NCBI GenBank assembly: GCA_017591395.1
Contig: WEDG01000364.1
Coordinates: 124,001-188,000, forward strand
Origin: Schistocephalus solidus
Lineage: Eukaryota; Platyhelminthes; Cestoda; Diphyllobothriidea; Diphyllobothriidae
Reading direction: 5' to 3'
Length of the DNA: 64,000 bases
Shown: positions 50,086 to 60,512 of the stretch, piece after piece
How the letters are laid out: the number at the start of each line of letters is the position of its first letter
How positions within the stretch are numbered: position 1 is the stretch's first letter
The notes under the pieces: model-generated
What the model saw: the letters and a program-made list of their open reading frames with translations, nothing else
The model's database searches: none
What the model was told of the DNA's origin: nothing
Translations under genes and position numbers: made by a program

Positions 50086-50860
50086 TGTCATGACACCGGG
50101 CTTAGGTGGGGGAGGAGGATAGAGTGCGGTAGATGCAGCGAAAGTCTACTATCACTTTAAACTAAATTACGCGCAAATCACCGTCCCTGCACCACCCTTC
50201 CGTAGAGCATAGGATGGACCTCGTCGTAATCGACGGTTGAACTGTTGTTGTTGTGTGTGTATGTGTGCCCCCTAATCGGGCCACGTGTTAGATGCGTCGG
50301 ACCAGCATGGGGGCCACATCAGGGCACGGCTGGCGTTATTCGGGTTGCGTTCCAATCAAAAATTCTGAACATGGAGGTGTGGTGGCACGCCTAGGAGTGG
50401 CTAGGGCCTAGGGGCCCTGGCCGCGCCAGCAACCTACGCCCTCTGCCATCTCCGGTCTTCTTTACTCTGTCATGACACCGGGCTCAGGTGGGGAGGAGGA
50501 GAGAGTGCGGTAGATGCAGTGGAAGTCTACTATCACTGTTAACTAAATCACGCGCAAGTCACCGTCCCTGCACCACCTTTCCGTGGGGGGTTGCGCGTGC
50601 CAAACTTAGGCACGCGTTGGTGCTGGCTGATTTCGCCGCACGCTCTCCTTCTCCGTGGGAGCTTATCTGACTGGACTCCGCCTCCGGTCTTCATGACTGT
50701 CTTGACACCGGCCAAAGGCGGGTAAGAGCAGAAAGAGTGCGGTAGATGATGTGCAAGTCTATTATCACTTAAAGTAATTTCCGCACAAGTCACTGTTTCT
50801 GATCTATCCCTCTGTGGAGCTTACAGTGGACATCGTCGGATTACGACGATCGAACTGACG
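50086..50860 (+). repeat. Unclassified dispersed repeat, three more copies
   Basis: Copies at about 50086-50255, 50380-50600 and 50690-50860 repeat the words GAGTGCGGTAGATG, CTATCAC and GTCACCGTCCCTGCACCACC. The middle copy breaks off at 50585, where an unrelated sequence follows. The head (GTGGTGGCACGCC ... GGTCTTC) is seen only in the middle copy and in the copy in intron 1. Confidence 0.65.
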
Positions 50861-51392
50861 TGTATGTGTCCGAGAGAAAGTCGGACAAGTGGCTGCAGGT
50901 CAGCGATTCTTGCATGATATAGAGGCAGCGGACCTTCAACAAGGACGCCAGACGTAGAAATGTTGGTTGTTAGAAAAAGGCCCCCTATAGATCCACAGGA
51001 TACCCTAGTGACATAATAATATGCTGTTCTATTACGGTAGCGATAAGCATTGGCTGAAGACAAATTCGATAGTGGGTTAGGTTGGTTATTTACAAATTCT
51101 GGCATGACTTGCCGACGTCTGCCGGCTGTCTTCTCTTGGTCATAAGTGGTCCCATCCGACTGACCGGCTCTTGCGTTAAAAGGGCTTTCTAGTCTACACG
51201 CGTGAGTGAGCAGTATTAGGGAGACGTAGGGAGCAGATGTTTTGGACTTATTCATTACCTTTTTAGCCCACCTATTAAGCATATTTATCAACTATAGGTG
51301 ATGCACACCCCTGCCAGAAGAAAACCGGTAAGTGTGAATTGGATCGCCGCCTAAACAGAACATGAGAACAGGAACCGCTTAGCGCCAGTTTC

Positions 51393-51560
51393 GGGTAAGT
51401 TAGGTTTAGGGTGAAGGTGAGGTTCAGGGCTAAGTTTAGGCGTAGGTTTAAGTTAGTGTTAAGGTCAGAGTTAGGGTTAGGCTCAGGATTATGATTAAAG
51501 TTAAGGTTTGGGTTCCTGCTGATTGTAGGCTTTTGGGCTAGGTTAAGACTAGGGCTGTGG
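51393..51560. repeat. Telomere-like TTAGGG-related minisatellite
   Basis: Units such as GTTAGGTTTAGGGTGAAG and AGTTAGGGTTAGG recur with many substitutions over about 165 bases. This is the complementary polarity to the CCTTAACCC stretch at 44.0 kb. Confidence 0.7.
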
Positions 51561-51974
51561 TTTAGGTTAAATTGAAGGCTACTGTAAGGGTTCAGACGTG
51601 CGAACCTTTACTACTCCCGAAATTAACCGTTCGGCCATCTACGTTAAGTTGGCGGGTCGTTCCTATTTCAGTGTCCTGATGGAACGGCTATACAAGTCAT
51701 CCTTACCTGATCCCATCTTTGGTCCATGCTCTTGTAGCATTGTTGGTTCAAACTCTTCATTTTGGGATGGAGGGCGGAGGGATAGAAGGGGAGGAGTAGG
51801 ACTTACGCTACACAACTGCTCACTGCAATTACTTCATTTAATTCGTATTGGACTTGTAAAATGCCAAAGGAAGTAGTTATGTTTTCATAAATCCGTTTGA
51901 CATTAGGATACCCAATGTGGACCATGTTTCTCAATAAGTGCGCAGACATTCATAGGACATAAAAACATATATCT

Positions 51975-52375
51975 TAAGTCGCTATGCGACTGCCCGCGAG
52001 GGCTTTAAAGTGAGATCCAAGGCACAGCGGAACATAAGTGTTCCTTAACCAGATCGGTGAACACCACACTTTCATAGTCCATATTCTCGATTGCAACCGG
52101 CAAAACAAGGAACCAGTGGCTCAATTGTAGAGTGTTACACTCAATGGCCAAAGGTCGCAGGTGATCCACACGTGGGATTGTGTACGACTGGCGGATGGCG
52201 GCTAGTAAGCCAGAAATGGCCATTCCGGTCTCCCTTGTCTTTGTCGGTTCCACCTTATCAATATATACTTTAAGTTGCAATGCGACTGCCCGCGAGGGCT
52301 CTAAAGTGAGCTCCAGGGCACAACGGAACATACCTGTTCCTTAAGCAGATCTGTGAGCCGCACGCAACCGGGCTA
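51975..52375 (+). repeat. SINE tandem, one full unit plus the body of a second
   Basis: The order is body (GTCGCTATGCGACTGCCCGC, 51980-51999), then a mutated palindrome, a tRNA-like head (GTGGCTCAATTGTAGAG at about 52116-52132) and the tail ending TCCCTTGTCTTTGTCGGTTC (about 52232-52251). A second body starts at about 52272. The B box is disrupted (GCAGGTGATCC), so transcription from this copy is doubtful. Confidence 0.75.
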
Positions 52376-52393
52376 TGCCTTTTTATAGCCAGA

Positions 52394-52596
52394 CACGGAA
52401 TTTCAATGAGCATTTAGATCGAAGACAATCAACCACTGTGGAATAACTAAAGCACCCATGTCGGAAGTACTTTATAACGCCTTTGACCTATAAGATTCAT
52501 ACTATTTATAGTAATACGTGTTTGTAGAGTGGACATTACGTGATTATTCCACAGCGAATGATTGTCTTTGACCTAAATGTTCATTGAAACTTCGGC
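52394..52596. mobile_element. MITE-like element with 55-base inverted ends
   Basis: The left end (52394-52448) and the reverse complement of the right end (52540-52596) share TTTCAATGA.CATTTAG.TC, AAGACAATCA and CTGTGGAATAA. About 90 bases of AT-rich sequence lie between them, with no ORF. Such an arrangement is typical of a short non-autonomous DNA transposon. No target-site duplication was established by eye. Confidence 0.65.
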
Positions 52597-52869
52597 TATG
52601 ACCCTAAAAATTCATGTCCGGATCACCTGACTCCATGTTCTGCACTTATTTATTTTTGAAATAATTTCCCCGATTATTCTTTGAAGTCCATATATCAGAA
52701 ACCACATAGAGAATGCTGTGAGACCCACTGAGGAGCTGAACCCCTCGTTGCTGTGACACAAAACTGCATAACATCGATGAAGCACTATCTGGGCTTTTAA
52801 CTAGTGCCTATATTTGAAGTACGGTATAACCTCTTTGCCATGTATGATATGTACGCATCATATGTATGC

Positions 52870-52931
52870 ATATATATATTTATATCAATATATCAATATA
52901 TATACATATATATATATATATATCTATATCA
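52870..52931. repeat. AT-rich simple repeat (TATATA/TATCAA)
   Basis: Interrupted TA repeats close to the acceptor of the following KRI1 exon. Confidence 0.8.
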
Positions 52932-52982
52932 TCTGTTTGTCTGTTCTTATAACTGTCTCCCCGCTCTGCGCCGCCCCTCTAG

Positions 52983-53195
52983 GACGGAAGAAGAGGAGGA
53001 AAGGGATGTGCGCAAATACCATCGGCAGAAGATGCAGTTAAAGAAGCACCAACTCATTCCATCTCTTCTTGGACAGCAGCCTGACGCCAAGGAAGAGGGG
53101 CAGGATTTGGCGGTTGCAGATCAGTCTGTCTCTGCGGTTCCTGCGGCCAATCCCTCGGAGGATTTGCATGGATCTGCGCAGCACCAACTCTCAAA
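52983..53195 (+). CDS. KRI1: KRI1 exon 6
   Basis: 213 bases from acceptor CCCCTCTAG (ending 52982) to a donor-like AAA|GTGCGT (GT at 53196). It opens TEEEEERDVRKYHRQKMQ, directly continuing the family's 'mYR.eeEE..d...y.qK' after the previous exon. A Gln/Ala-rich acidic tail follows. Exit would be phase 2. About 100 bases further on, 53301-53336 could encode FKLNPSRYAYR, reminiscent of the family's C-terminal 'YGLNPK...', but its phase does not fit, so the end of the gene is left open. Confidence 0.82.
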
Positions 53196-53344
53196 GTGCG
53201 TCTTTATCCGTGCATTTCTCCCCGTCTGTACCGCTCCCCCCAGTATTCGTGACTTGTAGGGTTGCACACTGGACTGACAGTTTGCATCTTGGCTCAGGGT
53301 CATTTCAAACTGAATCCCTCTCGATATGCATATCGTACGGTGGC

Positions 53345-53512
53345 AGACATTCCCGACAAGGACACGGGTGACTGGAATATCCGTTTTTGGTTTATAAGCC
53401 ATCATCAGCCAGCCATAGCTAATCCCAGGTGGTGCACCACCCGAGGCAGGAATCCATGGAATGTTGGTTAAAAGTCCAAAGACGAACTACTGAGCCATGG
53501 CGACAGCGCTAT
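53345..53512 (-). repeat. Diverged SINE copy, minus orientation
   Basis: CCCGACAAGGACACGGGTGA followed by CATCATCAGCCAGCCATAGC reproduces the tail of the SINE family. The tRNA-like head ends at about 53507 with GAGCCATGGCGAC. It begins directly after the sequence that could encode the KRI1 C-terminus. Confidence 0.65.
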
Positions 53513-54009
53513 ACGATCAACCGCTGTGTGCGTACGCAGCAATACTCACCTTGATCTCGGTGGGATAGTGCACAATAATGGGATGTGGTGGAACAATGAG
53601 AGCAAGAAATAAAATGTCACTTTTGCCTGTGAAATATCCTGTTTAATTTTCACTCCTTTAAACCCGTAATCATAAAAGGATTGTTGTCGGACTTCGGCCA
53701 GCCAAAAGTTTAATGATCCTGTAACAACTGCCACTTACGCATGGGATGCGGTCCGTAATAAGTAAATCGGGTTGTAGAAAGTTCGAGTTAGCGGATAGAC
53801 CATGCGGGTGTGCAGTTGACCGCAGTTTGTGCTGACGCGTGCGCGTTGCACCTCGCGTCAACAAAACGGCATTGACTGCGTTCGCTTCTGCTTTTTCCTG
53901 CGAATTAAGCTGTTGATCTGAGTGCATTTCCTTCAAGTTTTTACGGCCTATGCTAAGCAGGTGCCGAAGCTGCGTGTTCCATCTCAGAACAACTCTATGT
54001 CCCGTCTTT

Positions 54010-54260
54010 GGCGTGTTCATTGTTTCCCTGGCATCTGTACGGACATTGAATTTTCCACGGTTAAGCATAGGACCTCTTGGCGTACAGCTATCTGATGCTC
54101 GCTCCTATAGCTGGAGGCAGTTTCACTGGCCTTGTCGCAATAGACTAGGCCGAAAATTATATATGGAATCTCAATACGCTCAACGTCTTGGTCTGGAATG
54201 ATGCCAACTGACGGGATAACTCGGTCGTCTCCTCGAGGTGTAGAATCGGGCTGCAATGGT
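54010..54260 (-). pseudogene. Possible Penelope-like GIY-YIG relic
   Basis: A minus-strand open stretch reads FGLVYCDKASETASSYRSEH then QIAVRQE. This resembles the GIY-YIG '..vY.g...r...R..EHq.AVrR.D' pattern more weakly than the copies at 29.7 and 45.8 kb. No flanking element ends were found. Confidence 0.4.
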
Positions 54261-54979
54261 TCCTTATTAATGTGGCCTTTATAAAACTCCCACTACGTTT
54301 GAGTCCTAGCCGATCAATTCTTGTTTTTCTTACAACCTGGACGATCGTGCATGTTAAGTGTGTGTGTGTGTAGCACGCGTAGAAATGCGCGATCGAGTTA
54401 CAAGATATAATCGTCCCCTTTGTGGCTTATACACTCGATCTGGAGATATGTATAAAAACAACATTCCCTGATTGGGCACGCTCTCTTAATCTACCGTTTT
54501 CACCCTCATGTTTGCAGCTGAACGTTAACTTGTCCATTATTTGCACACGGTCGCGTGCTATTAAAGTTCTTACAATCGTTTAGTGAGCTTTGCGCAAGCA
54601 CCGACAACTGCGAATGTTCCGTTGGAGGCAGCAGTGATTCGCGAGAGAGGCTTGCACAGTAACTGGCTCATTCCGTCTCTTTTTCTTCCTTTCCCACATA
54701 TATCCTGCTCCAATGACGGTAAAAGTTTAGGCGACTGGAGCTTTTTGCGGGTGAAGGGGCTAGTATGGACGCGTGACGTTCAAATGATGCCCCCACGCCC
54801 CAAATTAACCAGACATAAATCCGCCTGTTTTATTGTGACAAGAGTTGTCACAAAGACCAACTTTGGAATGAGACACTAACCTGTCTCCTGGGCCGTCATT
54901 TTGTGGTAATGGAGGATTGTAGGCGTGGGCTTTCCCTACTATTTAACCACGTTATGTCTAAAAGATTTCGTTATACCAC

Positions 54980-55062
54980 TCTGCGGCTGGGTATGGCTGG
55001 CTGATGATGGCTAATAAGCCAGAAATGGCCATTCCAGTCTCCCTTGTCTTTGTCGGTCATGT
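54980..55062 (+). repeat. SINE tail fragment
   Basis: GGGTATGGCTGGCTGATGAT and CTCCCTTGTCTTTGTCGGTC reproduce the 3' tail of the SINE family; no tRNA head. It abuts the (AT)n tract at 55071. Confidence 0.75.
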
Positions 55063-55069
55063 TATTCTG

Positions 55070-55070
<1 letters not shown>

Positions 55071-55151
<81 letters not shown>
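55071..55151. repeat. (AT)n microsatellite
   Basis: About 40 AT units separating a SINE tail from a Penelope-like element end. Confidence 0.95.
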
Positions 55152-55154
<3 letters not shown>

Positions 55155-55284
55155 CAACCCGTCGTCAGACGAAATGAGAAGTGAGAGTTGGGATTGTCAC
55201 GCTGGAGGGTTTAGGGGCAGAGAGGTTACATCGACATCGGCCTTGAATCCCTCCGACTAACCTCATCCATCCCTGAGGACATGC

Positions 55285-55602
55285 GTGCTGATATACGCAA
55301 CTGTGCTACTGGCCTCCTCCGAAAAAAAAACCTCAGAAACCTTTTCAAGGGAAGAAGATAAGGGATTACGCTCCCTTAGGTCGGACGACAGTAACGTCGT
55401 TGTAGTTGCTGACAAAGGTGGTGCTACCGTCATCATGGACAAGATTGACTATGTCAATAAGGCCAATAAAGCTTTTCATGACAGGGAGGCCTACATCCCC
55501 GTTGCTGAGGATCGAACGAAAAAACAGGCTGCATCTGTAAAGAAGAAGGTGAATGAGCTCACTAGAATGAAACTCATAAGCCCGTGGACTCTACATTTCT
55601 AA
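55285..55602 (+). pseudogene. Penelope-like polyprotein, N-terminal part
   Basis: LRSLRSDDSNVVVVADKGGA and TVIMDKIDYVNKANKAF give the conserved PLE segment upstream of the reverse transcriptase ('aDKg.atVvm...dY..k'). The reading stops at 55600 because of a frame change; the RT continues in the next frame, which is open from 55566. Confidence 0.85.
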
Positions 55603-56321
55603 CTCTCAATGATCCGTGCATCGCACGTGCCTATGGTCTTCCAAAGATTCACAAAGCGGACGCACCATTGAGGATCATAGTGCCACTCATTGGATCGCCT
55701 ACTTATAACCTTGCCAAGTGGTTATACAAACGCCTAAAGCACCTAAGTAATGGTTCACAGTACAGCATCAGCAACTCGCATGCTTTTCTTCAAAGAATTC
55801 AAGGCCTTAATGTAAGTCCTGATGAATGCATTCTATCGTTTGATATGGTTGCTCTTTTTTCCTCAATGCCACATAACCTGGCAATTGAGAGCGTAGCTCG
55901 ACGTCTAGAAAAAACGCCAATAGACATTCCAACGCAGCACGTTTTAGACATGCACTGGCTCTGCCTTAAGAATTATTGTCAATTCGACGGTAAGCATTAT
56001 CAACAGGTCAAGGGTACTCCAATGGGTTCACCGATATCGGGGCTACTTGCCGAGCTAGTCTTACAACGTCTAGAAGAAGCTGTGATTAAAAAACTCAGGC
56101 CGAAAATGTGGCTTCGCTACGTAGATGATACCTTCGTGGTCATTAACAACTGCGAAGTGGAACGGCTGCATGAAAGTCTTAATGGTGTCTTCCCTGCTAT
56201 ACAATTCACCCGCGAAGGAGCAACAGGCGACATCCTCCCGTTTCTCGACGTTACGGTGCAAAGATGGAGTGATGGCAAGCTCGCAACCAGTGTCCACAGA
56301 AAGACTCAAATGCCGAAATAA
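55566..56321 (+). pseudogene. Penelope-like reverse transcriptase domain
   Basis: Motifs in order are AYGLPKIHK (about 55629-55655), SFDMVALFSSMP (motif A, about 55837-55872), KGTPMGSPISG (motif B, about 56010-56042) and WLRYVDDTFVV (motif C, about 56109-56141, catalytic YVDD intact). ILPFLDVTV follows at about 56235-56261. The frame ends at 56321, where the next open frame (from 56309) continues with SNHPAAHKRSC, the usual PLE sequence after the RT. Confidence 0.93.
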
Positions 56322-57025
56322 TTCTGAACTATGGGAGCAATCATCCTGCTGCCCACAAACGAAGCTGCGTTCGAGCCCTTTTTCACCGCGCCTTCCGGTA
56401 CTGTAACAGCGAGTGTCTACTTAAAAAAGAACTTGCCTATTTATATCAACTATTCCGATCTAACGGATATCCGATGAGCTTCGTGAAAAACTGTCTCCGA
56501 AGTCACAGGCAACCACAATATCAGAGCTCTAATGGAGAAGTAGTACCGAGGAAATTCGTTTCATTGCCATACATGCAGGGCATTTCGGAAACGATCGCCC
56601 GATAATTAGACCGATTTGGTATCTGCATCGCTCACAAGCCAGCGTCCTCCCTGTGGGCAGCACTATCACGTGTTAAAGATCCCGTACCCAAAGAGCAACA
56701 AACCAATGTTATTTACCGCATTCCATGTGCGAATTGCTCTTGTGCTTACGTAGGCCATACAGGCCAACGACTCGGGACCCGCATAAATGAACACAAACTG
56801 GCCATCCAACGACGCGATCCCTTGTCTCTCGTGTTTACGCACGCCGTTGATTGCGACCACCGCTTCAATTGGGAGGGAACTGAAGTGGTCGCCATGGCTA
56901 GCACCAAACAGGCACGCGAATTCCTCGAAGCTTGGCACTCCATCACAAAGAGTATCAACCGCCACGTCGTTGGATGCGCCTTAACAAGGTCTGCGTACGG
57001 TCCACTGACTTTGCGCCCACCTTAA
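56309..57025 (+). pseudogene. Penelope-like C-terminal part with GIY-YIG endonuclease
   Basis: After SNHPAAHKRSCVRALFHRAF the frame has one stop (TAA 56603-56605). It then continues with QTNVIYRIPCANCSCAYVGH and TGQRLGTRINEHKLAIQRRD, the GIY-YIG nuclease (first motif modified to V-I-Y; YVG kept; catalytic Arg and Glu-His positions present). It closes with TKQAREFLEAWHS before the stop at 57023. The single stop suggests recent loss or one base error. Confidence 0.9.
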
Positions 57026-57234
57026 ATTAACAACTGCTTATCTGTGCTCAGCCAAGTGTAACCTCGCTGGCTCTGCATCTCCCGCCACGTGACTGCTATC
57101 AAAACTCTAGCACCCCTCCCCTTACATGCGACAGCTATCGTGACAGAATTCAATGTCCCTATAAACCCCCATGGCGTCAGTCGATGTAACCTCTCTGTCC
57201 CAAACTTTCAGCGTGATCTCACTTCTCATTTCGT

Positions 57235-57263
57235 CTGACGACGGGTTAGGAAACCAGTTGAAA
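57235..57263 (+). ncRNA. Hammerhead-ribozyme-like core in PLE 1 3' end
   Basis: CTGACGA (57235-57241), an 18-base segment and GAAA (57260-57263) give the conserved CUGANGA...GAAA core in the right order. A CGAGT-AAA-ACTCG hairpin follows (about 57269-57283). Hammerhead motifs are known in Penelope-like elements. Stem I pairing and the cleavage triplet are not convincing by eye. Confidence 0.4.
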
Positions 57264-57354
57264 ATTCACGAGTAAAACTCGATTTTTCCGACGAGCCTTC
57301 TTTTCTTCATTTATCATCTCGGAATGCATACTACCTCAAATATTCATATATATA

Positions 57355-57766
57355 TATATATGAAGAAAAAGGGCTCGTCGGAAAATCTAGGTTTACTCGT
57401 GAATTTTCAAGCTGGTTACACCAACCCGTCGTCAGACGAAATGAGAAGTAAGAGTTGGGATTGTCACGCTGGAGGGTTAAGGGGCAGAGAGGTTACATCG
57501 AAAGACTGACGCCATGGGGGTTTAAAGCCGTGAATCCTGTTACGATAGCTGTCGCATGTTAGGGGAGGGGTGCTAGAGTTATGATATCAAGTCAAGTGGC
57601 GGGAGATGCAGAGTCAGCGAGGTTACACTTGGCTGGGCACAGATAAGCAGATGTTGATTTTAAGGTGGGCGCAAGTCAGTGGACCGTGCACGCAGACCTT
57701 GTTAAGGCGCATCCAGATCGACGTGGCGGTTGATACTCTTTGTGATGGAGTGCCAAGCTTCGAGGA
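57355..57766 (-). mobile_element. Inverted 3' fragment of a second PLE 1-type copy
   Basis: This is an imperfect reverse complement of 56925-57325: it carries the same end motifs (GTCGTCAGACGAAATGAG at 57429-57446; AAGCTTCGAGGAA at 57755). With its left neighbour it forms a palindrome centred on the (AT)n at 57345-57361. On the minus strand the hammerhead-like core reappears at 57435-57405. Confidence 0.85.
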
Positions 57767-58039
57767 ATCTTGTTTGTTGAACAGCCAACTGACTGATCAA
57801 TTGTTGGTGCTCGTGTAAGTTGATGTTGGTCTCGTGGGCGCGGTGATGCGATCATCCCACGCTGGTCGCGTAACTTCCGGCTGGCTCCTCTCTTATCTAC
57901 TGACATAAGCTGTGGTCACGTGTGATTTGCTCGACTGTCGACCGTTTTTCAAGTTGACTTCAGCCTCCTACGTAGCGCCTGGTAGGCGTGATGCAGGTCT
58001 TTGGCTCGATTCCTGCATCGGGTACGGAAATAATTCCAG

Positions 58040-58135
58040 GCATTGCATTTCGTCTGATGACGAGTTGGTGTCATTAGCTTGGAAATTCCGATGAACCTTC
58101 TCCCTCAATTATATTATCTCGTAACGCTCACTGTC
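58040..58135 (+). mobile_element. Decayed third copy of the PLE 1-type end
   Basis: TTTCGTCTGATGACGAGTTG (58049-58068) followed by TTGGAAATTCCGATGAACCTT and ATCTCGTAACGC parallels the PLE 1 3' end. It contains CTGATGA (58054-58060) and GAAA (58082-58085) with the two strands of a possible stem (CGAG/CTTG) between them. Confidence 0.5.
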
Positions 58136-59339
58136 TCAGCTGCTTAAGTCACTTATGTTTTCTTTTTTGATGTAGCGGTAAACATAACTTTGTTCAGTCG
58201 TGCACGCTCATGCAGTTTCTCGTTGATAGGTGCCATCACCTTTGTCGGGATTTAATTAGACGGTCTCCCTGATTGCGGCTTAATATATAAGCTTTCCGTT
58301 TCTTCAAACTTTTGTTTCCAGCATTTAGCTGTTTTACTAGCTGGTGGTGCACGATTGAAACGTTGTTTAAAATTTTTGTCAGTTTTTTGCTCAACTCTTT
58401 TGCTCAACCACATGGCTCACTATGAACACTATCGGCAATCGAATCCTTATCCATCTGTAAATAAAGAATTTCACTAAGGAAAATTAATAAGAAATCAAGA
58501 ACACCACTAATTGAACTGAAGTCAGTTTATCAAATGATTATGCATGTAAACAAGGCCAATAAACCTACCCGAGGTGCAGGAAACAATCATCGCGTTTGAA
58601 TAGTTTATTCAAACGGAGAAGATGCGTGAGGGTGTCTGGGCGTGAATTCCTAATCGATTGCAGAACGATATAGGTAATATTTGGGCAGTTTGCATGGATT
58701 TAGATTTTCTATCCGTTACATCATACTTTTCCTCGTTGAGGCTACCGGAGTACGCCAGCTGGTATAACTGCTTTTCCATCGGCGCTTTTCCATGGACTGA
58801 TATTAGGGTGTGCTGCATTCGACTCGGCCCTGAAAGCGGCTTCCGAATGCATCGTTTCTCAGCACAGCATTGAAGTAAGTGTTGTCGCTAGTGAGCTGGT
58901 GGACGCGAAGGTGTCATACAAGTCCAATGTGATTCCCAAGCGTGCGTCTGTAGTGAGAAAACACAGGATAGGTTGGTGATAGAAACGAACAGGCGAGTTC
59001 CAAGAAGCAGTTCATAAGAAGAAGAAGAGACGATCAGTGGAACATAGTGTTTATTGACCTGGTGTTTCGGATTCTATCTCGAAAGGATGATAGATGCACA
59101 AGGTGAGCAGTATTTATAGCACATAGTGGCCACGCGATCACTTGCGTTATAAAATAAGCAGCTCTTGCGATCACCACTGGGGGTCGTGATAGCTTGGCCG
59201 TCCGCGTCGTCAATGGCCGTGATTTCATCATCCATGTTAGATCCTCATGTAAGATCATCATGTTAGATTTCATCATCCATGTTAGATGTGGGCGTGATAA
59301 TCTTCCTGCAATTTTGTTCACTGTCATCCGAGTTGTTGG

Positions 59340-59649
59340 TTACTCACGTCGTCCCCACAAAGCGGATCATACCTTCGTCGTCATCGCACTAGATCAGGTG
59401 CTGACGTTCAAAGAATGCATCAACGTCGTCCTCTCAGACATTCATTTTACGATGGAGAAGAAAGAAAATAACCAGCTGGTCTTTCTGGTTGTTCTCATTT
59501 GCCGCAAAGATTGTGGTGTTCTGAAAACCAAAGTGTTCAGGAAAGCAACAACTACGACGGAAGTACTGAACTTCAACAGCAACCACCCAATCAGTCACAA
59601 GCGCAGTTGCGTAGGTGCGCTAAACCGGCGCGTCGAGATGCATTTCTGA
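59340..59649 (+). pseudogene. PLE 2 reverse transcriptase remnant
   Basis: Starts at the RT catalytic motif, here read as KADHTFVV instead of Y-V-D-D-T-F-V-V, so the aspartates are lost. It continues with QVLTFKECINVVLSDIHFTM and NFNSNHPISHKRSC, matching the RT-to-linker part of Penelope-like elements. The frame ends at 59649 and the linker continues in other frames (for example SPKFWRTPPCVKNVSEAVSR near 59744-59803) with a stop at about 59822. Confidence 0.8.
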
Positions 59650-59830
59650 GGTACAATATCTTCTACAAGTATTGAGAGCGAATGGCTACCTGCGCAAGTT
59701 TTTCACCCAGTGCATACGCAAACAACAAGAGAGACTACATCCAACTAGCCCTAAATTCTGGCGAACTCCTCCGTGCGTGAAGAACGTCTCGGAAGCCGTC
59801 AGCCGCCTTCTCAGTCCACTTTGAGTTGGG

Positions 59831-60403
59831 GTGGCACATAGGCCAGAAGCAACCATCAGGCGCCAATTCATGAAGCCAGAAGACCCGCTGCCACGGCAGG
59901 AAACGTCTGGCGTCGTTTACCGGATCTGCTGCAGTTTTGGACAAAGCACCTACGTCGGAGAAACTGGGAGATTACTTTGGACTCGAATTGCCGAGCATGC
60001 GGTTGCGGTGAGGAGGAAAGTCGACGTTTCTCAGATTTCAGCTCACGTGACGGGACACGCCCATATTTTCAAGGCTGATGATGCCGAAATCCTCGTAAGA
60101 GGTTATAATCGTGCGAGCCGCGATCTGCTTGAGTCAGGTTCACAGTCTATCAACAAGCACAATGACCTCCCGTTCCCATATTCCGTGTTGAGGCATCGGC
60201 TGAGCAGGGAACTCGGTCACGTGAAGAGGACGTGGGTGACTGACACTTCCAATGACAGTGCGCCAGATATCCGGGTCATTATCACGCCCGCATGCAACAT
60301 GGATGATGAAATCACGGTCATTAACCCCTCGGATGCGGACGGCCAAGCTATCATCACATCGATTGTGACCCCCAGCGGTGATCGCGATAGCTGCTTAGTG
60401 TAG
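59831..60403 (+). pseudogene. PLE 2 GIY-YIG endonuclease region
   Basis: A 190-codon open stretch. It has LPRQETSGVVYRICCSFGQ, then STYVGETGRLLWTRIAEHAV, the GIY-YIG core with YVG, the catalytic-type Arg and the EH pair. Further on VTGHAHIFKADDAEILVRG and RDLLES fit the nuclease C-terminal part. The domain is intact as a reading frame, but there is no start or RT upstream, so I call it a pseudogene. The end (HNDLPFPYSVLR...) overlaps the right inverted end. Confidence 0.85.
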
Positions 60404-60482
60404 TACGCATGTGATCGCGTGGCCATTACGTACTATAAATACTGCTCACCTTGTGCATCAATCACCCTTTCTGCTACTGTCG

Positions 60483-60512
60483 CTGATTATGGTTTCGAGA
60501 GAGAATCCGAAA
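60483..60512 (+). ncRNA. Degenerate hammerhead-like core in PLE 2 3' end
   Basis: CTGATTA (one base off CUGANGA) at 60483-60489, a GGTTTC..GAATCC hairpin, then GAAA at 60509-60512. It is 80 bases after the GIY-YIG stop, the same place as in PLE 1. Weak on its own. Confidence 0.3.

Larger units (their letters stand above)
55152..57325 (+). mobile_element. Penelope-like element 1 (reverse transcriptase plus GIY-YIG), inactive
   Basis: The element carries, in order, the N-terminal 'ADKGgatVimd' region (from 55285), a reverse transcriptase with YVDD, and a GIY-YIG endonuclease ending at a stop at 57023-57025. The coding region is broken by a frameshift between 55566 and 55599, another near 56305-56320 and an in-frame TAA at 56603. 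An inverted copy of the 3' region (57181-57247) lies at the 5' end (55152-55234). PLEs copy themselves by target-primed reverse transcription; this copy cannot encode a full protein as given. Confidence 0.9.
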
